From Bacteroidota bacterium (GTDB taxonomy: Bacteria; Bacteroidota; Bacteroidia; Bacteroidales; SZUA-534): DNA of 18,615 nt. Under the pieces are notes generated by a model, which saw only the letters and a program-made list of their open reading frames with translations, did no database searches and had not been told where the DNA came from. The stretch lies in assembly GCA_020047835.1 (NCBI GenBank), contig JAIFNJ010000040.1:1-18615 (forward strand), read 5' to 3'. Below, in pieces: positions 15,579 to 18,615 of this stretch. A program made the translations under genes and the position numbers. Position 1 is the stretch's first letter. Every line of letters starts with the position of its first letter.

Positions 15579-17519
15579 ATGATTTCAGTAAATGGCCTGA
15601 CGGTAGAATTCTCAGGTACACCACTTTTCGATGACATCAGCTTTTTGATTAACCCCCGCGATAGGATTGGCTTGACCGGCAAAAACGGTGCAGGTAAATC
15701 CACCTTACTAAAAGTGCTATGCGGATTGCAACAATATGATAAGGGCCAAGTAGCCGTTCCCCGCGATACCACCATTGGATATTTGCCACAGCACATGATT
15801 GTTTCTGATACCAAAAATGTGTTTAAAGAAACCATGGGTGCTTACGACGAAATACTTACCATTAAGCAGGAAATAAAAAATTATAACGAGGAACTGATTG
15901 CCCGAACCGACTATGAATCGAAGGAATACCTAGATTTGATACATAAGCTCTCCGAAAAAACCGAACGGTTTAACTTGTTGGGCGGTGGAAGCATCCAGGC
16001 CAATATTGAAAACACCTTGCTGGGGTTGGGTTTTTCACGCACCGATTTTGAGCGTCCTACCATTGAATTTAGCGGTGGCTGGAGGATGCGCATTGAGTTG
16101 GCCAAAGTGCTGCTAAAAAAACCAGACGTTCTGCTGCTCGATGAGCCTACCAACCACCTCGATATTGAATCAGTTCAATGGTTCGAAGATATGCTAAAAG
16201 TTTATGAAGGGGCTGTTGTAGTAGTTTCACACGATAAAGCGTTTCTGGATAATCTTACCAACCGGACCATTGAAATATCTTTGGGTAAAATTTACGATTA
16301 CAAAGTAGGCTATTCAAAATATGTGGTGTTGAGGCAGGAACTATTAGAGCAGCAGCGGGCCGCTTTTGAAAATCAGCAGAAAAAAATTGAAGTTACTGAA
16401 CAATTTATTGAACGGTTTCGGTATAAAGCCACTAAAAGCGTGCAGGTTCAATCGCGCATTAAAATGCTCGATAAAATAGATCGCATTGAGATTGATGAAC
16501 TCGACCGTTCTTCCATCCATTTTCGGTTTCCACCAGCTCCTCATTCAGGACAAATAATTGTGGAAACAAAGGAACTATCAAAGAGTTTTGGCGACCACTT
16601 GGTGCTTTCAAAACTCGATTTTGTTCTTGAAAAGGGAGAAAAAGTTGCTTTTGTAGGTAAAAATGGGGAAGGAAAGACCACTTTTTCGAAAGTGATTATT
16701 GGGCAACACCCCTACGAAGGTCACCTGAAACTGGGACACAACGTGAAGATTGGGTATTATGCCCAGAACCAAAGCGAAATGTTAGATGATTCCAAAACAG
16801 TACTGCAAACTATTGATGCTGTTGCCACGGGTGATATCCGAACCAAAATCCGCGATATCTTGGCGTCCTTCCTTTTTCGGGGCGAGGATGTGGATAAAAA
16901 GGTAAGTGTCCTTTCCGGAGGAGAACGAGCACGCTTATCGCTGGCCAAGCTGCTTTTGGAGCCGGCTAACTTACTGGTGCTTGATGAGCCCACCAATCAC
17001 TTGGATATGCGCTCAAAAGATATTTTGAAGCAAGCGCTGCTCACTTACGACGGCACGTTGATTCTGGTTTCGCACGACCGTGATTTTTTGGATGGCATTG
17101 TGCAAACCGTTTATGAGTTTAAAGATAAAAAAGCAAAGCAGAATCTATATGGCATTGCTGAGTTTTTGCAGCGGAAAAGGTTGGAAACACTGAACCAATT
17201 GAACCTGACAAAAAAAGCGGATTCCGATGAAAAACCGAAAGAATCTTCGGATAATAAATTGAAATACGAAGAGCGCAAAGAACTGGATAAGAAAATCAGG
17301 AAAGCCCAAAAGGCCGTTGAAGATAGCGAAGAACAGATTATGAACTTGGAATCTGAAATTGAAAAGATGAATGTATTATTATCAATACCTGAAAACAGCA
17401 GCGATCACACGATTTTTGAAAAGTACGAAAAACTCAAAAAGGATTTAGGAAACGAAATGCATAATTGGGAGGAGTTGAGCCATGAGGTGGATGCTTTAAA
17501 AGGAATGAAAGACTCATAA
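15579..17519 (+). CDS. ABC-F family ribosome-associated ATPase (Uup/YdiF/ABCF3-like)
   Basis: A soluble protein with two ABC ATPase domains and no membrane part. ABC-F proteins bind the ribosomal E site and relieve stalled or slow translation; some confer antibiotic protection. In the first domain Walker A is GKNGAGKS (34-41), the signature is FSGGW from 164, and Walker B ends in Asp188-Glu189 before PTNHLD. In the second, Walker A is GKNGEGKT (360-367), the signature is SGGER from 446, and Walker B ends in Asp469-Glu470. The linker (about 240-310, rich in Gln, Arg and Lys) is the P-site tRNA interaction region. A charged C-terminal coiled coil (about 555-640) resembles the Uup tail. At 646 residues it fits the housekeeping YdiF/Uup group better than the shorter resistance types. 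The coiled coil and the normal housekeeping context argue against a dedicated resistance gene, but the subfamily cannot be fixed by eye. Confidence 0.93.
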   Translation: MISVNGLTVEFSGTPLFDDISFLINPRDRIGLTGKNGAGKSTLLKVLCGLQQYDKGQVAVPRDTTIGYLPQHMIVSDTKNVFKETMGAYDEILTIKQEIKNYNEELIARTDYESKEYLDLIHKLSEKTERFNLLGGGSIQANIENTLLGLGFSRTDFERPTIEFSGGWRMRIELAKVLLKKPDVLLLDEPTNHLDIESVQWFEDMLKVYEGAVVVVSHDKAFLDNLTNRTIEISLGKIYDYKVGYSKYVVLRQELLEQQRAAFENQQKKIEVTEQFIERFRYKATKSVQVQSRIKMLDKIDRIEIDELDRSSIHFRFPPAPHSGQIIVETKELSKSFGDHLVLSKLDFVLEKGEKVAFVGKNGEGKTTFSKVIIGQHPYEGHLKLGHNVKIGYYAQNQSEMLDDSKTVLQTIDAVATGDIRTKIRDILASFLFRGEDVDKKVSVLSGGERARLSLAKLLLEPANLLVLDEPTNHLDMRSKDILKQALLTYDGTLILVSHDRDFLDGIVQTVYEFKDKKAKQNLYGIAEFLQRKRLETLNQLNLTKKADSDEKPKESSDNKLKYEERKELDKKIRKAQKAVEDSEEQIMNLESEIEKMNVLLSIPENSSDHTIFEKYEKLKKDLGNEMHNWEELSHEVDALKGMKDS

Positions 17520-17554
17520 TAATATCGTCATATGGATTAGATCTATTTAGAAAA

Positions 17555-17833
17555 TTACCTTTCCACAATGAATTTTCCGTAACCACAAATATCCTGTTCA
17601 ATAACCTTAACACTTATTACCCTGGCCCAATCAGGTCCTTTGTGGCACCATATCAGAAACTTATTTATAGCTTCTTCATCGCCTTCAACTTCAATATAAA
17701 CACTACCATCGGGTTTGTTCATAACGAATCCGTTAAGCCCCAGCTTCAGTGCCGTGTCTTGGGCATTGAACCGGAAACCTACATTTTGCACTCTTCCGGT
17801 AATAGTTATTTGATATGATTTAAACTGCACCAT
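17555..17833 (-). CDS. Acylphosphatase
   Basis: A small cytoplasmic enzyme that hydrolyses acyl phosphates such as 1,3-bisphosphoglycerate or acetyl phosphate. The 92 residues are the typical length and show the ferredoxin-like acylphosphatase fold signatures. GRVQNVGFR carries the phosphate-binding Arg21. GFVMNKPDGSVYIEVEG carries the catalytic Asn39. The usual GRVQGVGFR has Asn in place of the second Gly here, a mild variation. The ATG at 17833 starts the conserved strand directly. It converges on the ABC-F gene with a 35-base gap and follows pnp on the same strand, past that gene's terminator. It would be called acyP or yccX in other annotations. Confidence 0.93.
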   Translation of the reverse strand: MVQFKSYQITITGRVQNVGFRFNAQDTALKLGLNGFVMNKPDGSVYIEVEGDEEAINKFLIWCHKGPDWARVISVKVIEQDICGYGKFIVER

Positions 17834-17844
17834 GGTAATTCAAA

Positions 17845-17876
17845 AATAAAAAAAAGCCCCCAATGTGGGAGCTTTT
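17845..17876 (-). terminator. Rho-independent terminator after pnp
   Basis: Read on the minus strand, AAAAGC-T-CCCA pairs around a short loop with TGGG-G-GCTTTT (one internal mismatch). It is followed by eight T in total (17855-17848). It lies 24 bases past the pnp stop and before the acylphosphatase ATG. Confidence 0.75.
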
Positions 17877-17899
17877 ATATATGATGAATAAATGAAATT

Positions 17900-18615
17900 T
17901 TATTCTTTTGTATCGTTACGTTCTGGTTTTGGCATCAATATTTTTCTGGAAAGCTTGAATTTTCCGGCTTTGTCAACGTCAATCAATTTAACTTCCACTT
18001 CATCGCCTTCTTTCAGAACTTCTTCCACTTTATCCAAGCGGCGCCATTCAATTTCCGAAATGTGCAGCAATCCTTCTTTGCCGGGGAGTATTTCAACAAA
18101 AGCACCAAATGCCACAATGGCTTTTACTTTACCTTTGTATACTTCTCCAATTTCAGGAACAGCCACAATGCCTTTAATCCTTTTAACGGCAGCATCAATG
18201 GCTTCCTTATTGGAGGCAACCACTTCCACTTTACCCATATTACCAATTTCTTCAATAATGATGGTAGTTCCAGTTGAAGCTTGTATTTCTTGGATAATCT
18301 TGCCACCAGGGCCAATCAGCGATCCAATGGTATCTTTTGGAATCATAATGGTAACCACTTGTGGAGCATGAGGTTTAAATTCAGCCCTTGGTTCCGAAAT
18401 GGTTTCCAATATCTTTCCTAAAATGTGCATACGGCCTTCTTTTGCTTGTTCCAATGCCTGGGCCAAAACTTCGTAAGGCAACCCATCAACTTTAATATCC
18501 ATTTGGGTAGCGGTAATACCATCTTTGGTACCGGTAACTTTAAAATCCATATCGCCTAAATGATCTTCATCACCAAGAATGTCGCTCAAAACGGCGTATT
18601 TATTTCCTTTGGTGA
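17900..18615 (-). CDS. pnp: Polynucleotide phosphorylase, C-terminal part (5' end beyond the window)
   Basis: PNPase degrades RNA 3' to 5' with phosphate, releasing nucleoside diphosphates, and can also add tails. The frame stays open to the window edge (TKGNKYAVLSDILG...), so the gene continues to the right; the TTG at 18589 is not a start. Visible parts are the end of the second RNase PH domain with SDILGDEDHLGDMDFK, which holds the two metal-binding aspartates of the active site. A KH domain follows (IMIPKDTIGSLIGPGGKIIQEIQ...). An S1 RNA-binding domain comes next (GEVYKGKVKAIVAFGAFVEILPGKEGLLHISEI...KLSRK). The tail after S1 is short (LMPKPERNDTKE), with no long degradosome-type extension. 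Confidence 0.97.
   Translation of the reverse strand, partial: TKGNKYAVLSDILGDEDHLGDMDFKVTGTKDGITATQMDIKVDGLPYEVLAQALEQAKEGRMHILGKILETISEPRAEFKPHAPQVVTIMIPKDTIGSLIGPGGKIIQEIQASTGTTIIIEEIGNMGKVEVVASNKEAIDAAVKRIKGIVAVPEIGEVYKGKVKAIVAFGAFVEILPGKEGLLHISEIEWRRLDKVEEVLKEGDEVEVKLIDVDKAGKFKLSRKILMPKPERNDTKE

Noticed and set aside
15579..17519. ABC-F gene as an antibiotic-resistance determinant
   Set aside because: The length, the Uup-like C-terminal coiled coil and the housekeeping neighbours fit a core translation factor, and no mobile element is nearby.
17841..17848. TATTTTTG on the minus strand as a promoter -7 element for acylphosphatase
   Set aside because: It is formed by the T-run of the pnp terminator, has no -33 partner, and would leave only a few bases before the ATG.
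18587..18589. TTG as the start of a short minus-strand gene at the right edge
   Set aside because: The codons upstream (TKGNKYAV) continue PNPase homology to the window edge, so this is an internal leucine.
1..18615. Mobile element, phage, CRISPR or defence system
   Set aside because: No transposase, integrase, tandem repeat array, attachment-type repeat or defence-family protein is visible on either strand.

Overview
The window is ordinary chromosomal DNA from a member of the Bacteroidota, probably a relative of the Bacteroidales/Marinilabiliales. Four things point there. The partial gene at the left edge ends in a type A sorting domain for the type IX secretion system, which is restricted to this phylum. 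The intergenic DNA carries several copies of the Bacteroidota promoter element TAnnTTTG, and Shine-Dalgarno sites are almost absent. The order purH-mreB-mreC-mreD-mrdA-rodA is familiar from this phylum. The DNA is AT-rich throughout, with no compositional island. I found no insertion sequence, phage gene, CRISPR array, tRNA or rRNA. No gap between genes exceeds 300 bases; the longest is the 242-base interval 12833-13074.

Layout, left to right. (1) 1-2076: 3' part of a secreted beta-propeller protein with a T9SS sorting tail, closed by a strong terminator. (2) 2235-3248: glycolytic GAPDH with its own promoter and terminator. (3) 3370-4773: an RlmD-type 23S rRNA m5U methyltransferase. (4) 4872-5573: a Crp/Fnr-family regulator that keeps part of the Fnr cysteine pattern. 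(5) 5735-12832: a run of six genes on the + strand, a broken purH followed by the cell-elongation cluster mreB, mreC, mreD, mrdA (PBP2) and rodA. From mreC onward the genes overlap and are probably translationally coupled. (6) 13075-15405, minus strand: a patatin phospholipase fused to POTRA and outer-membrane barrel domains (type Vd layout). (7) 15579-17519: an ABC-F ribosome-associated ATPase, divergent from the patatin gene. (8) 17555-17833, minus: acylphosphatase. (9) 17900 to the right edge, minus: the C-terminal third of polynucleotide phosphorylase, with its terminator.

How the genes work together. MreB, MreC, MreD, PBP2 and RodA form the elongasome: MreB filaments and the MreC/MreD membrane proteins position the RodA glycosyltransferase and PBP2 transpeptidase that build side-wall peptidoglycan. 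PurH, upstream, makes IMP and is functionally unrelated. RlmD, ABC-F and PNPase act on ribosomes or RNA but are separate transcription units.

I see no previously undescribed multi-gene system. The most notable anomaly is purH. The reading frame changes at about 6556-6568, and roughly 24-25 conserved codons, including the SAFGG region of the AICAR transformylase domain, are missing. The junction sequence can be read as either edge of the gap, as expected if a deletion (real or an assembly collapse) occurred between short direct repeats. The other item worth a look is a consensus promoter with no sense gene downstream, next to an inverted repeat, in the rodA-patatin convergent interval.
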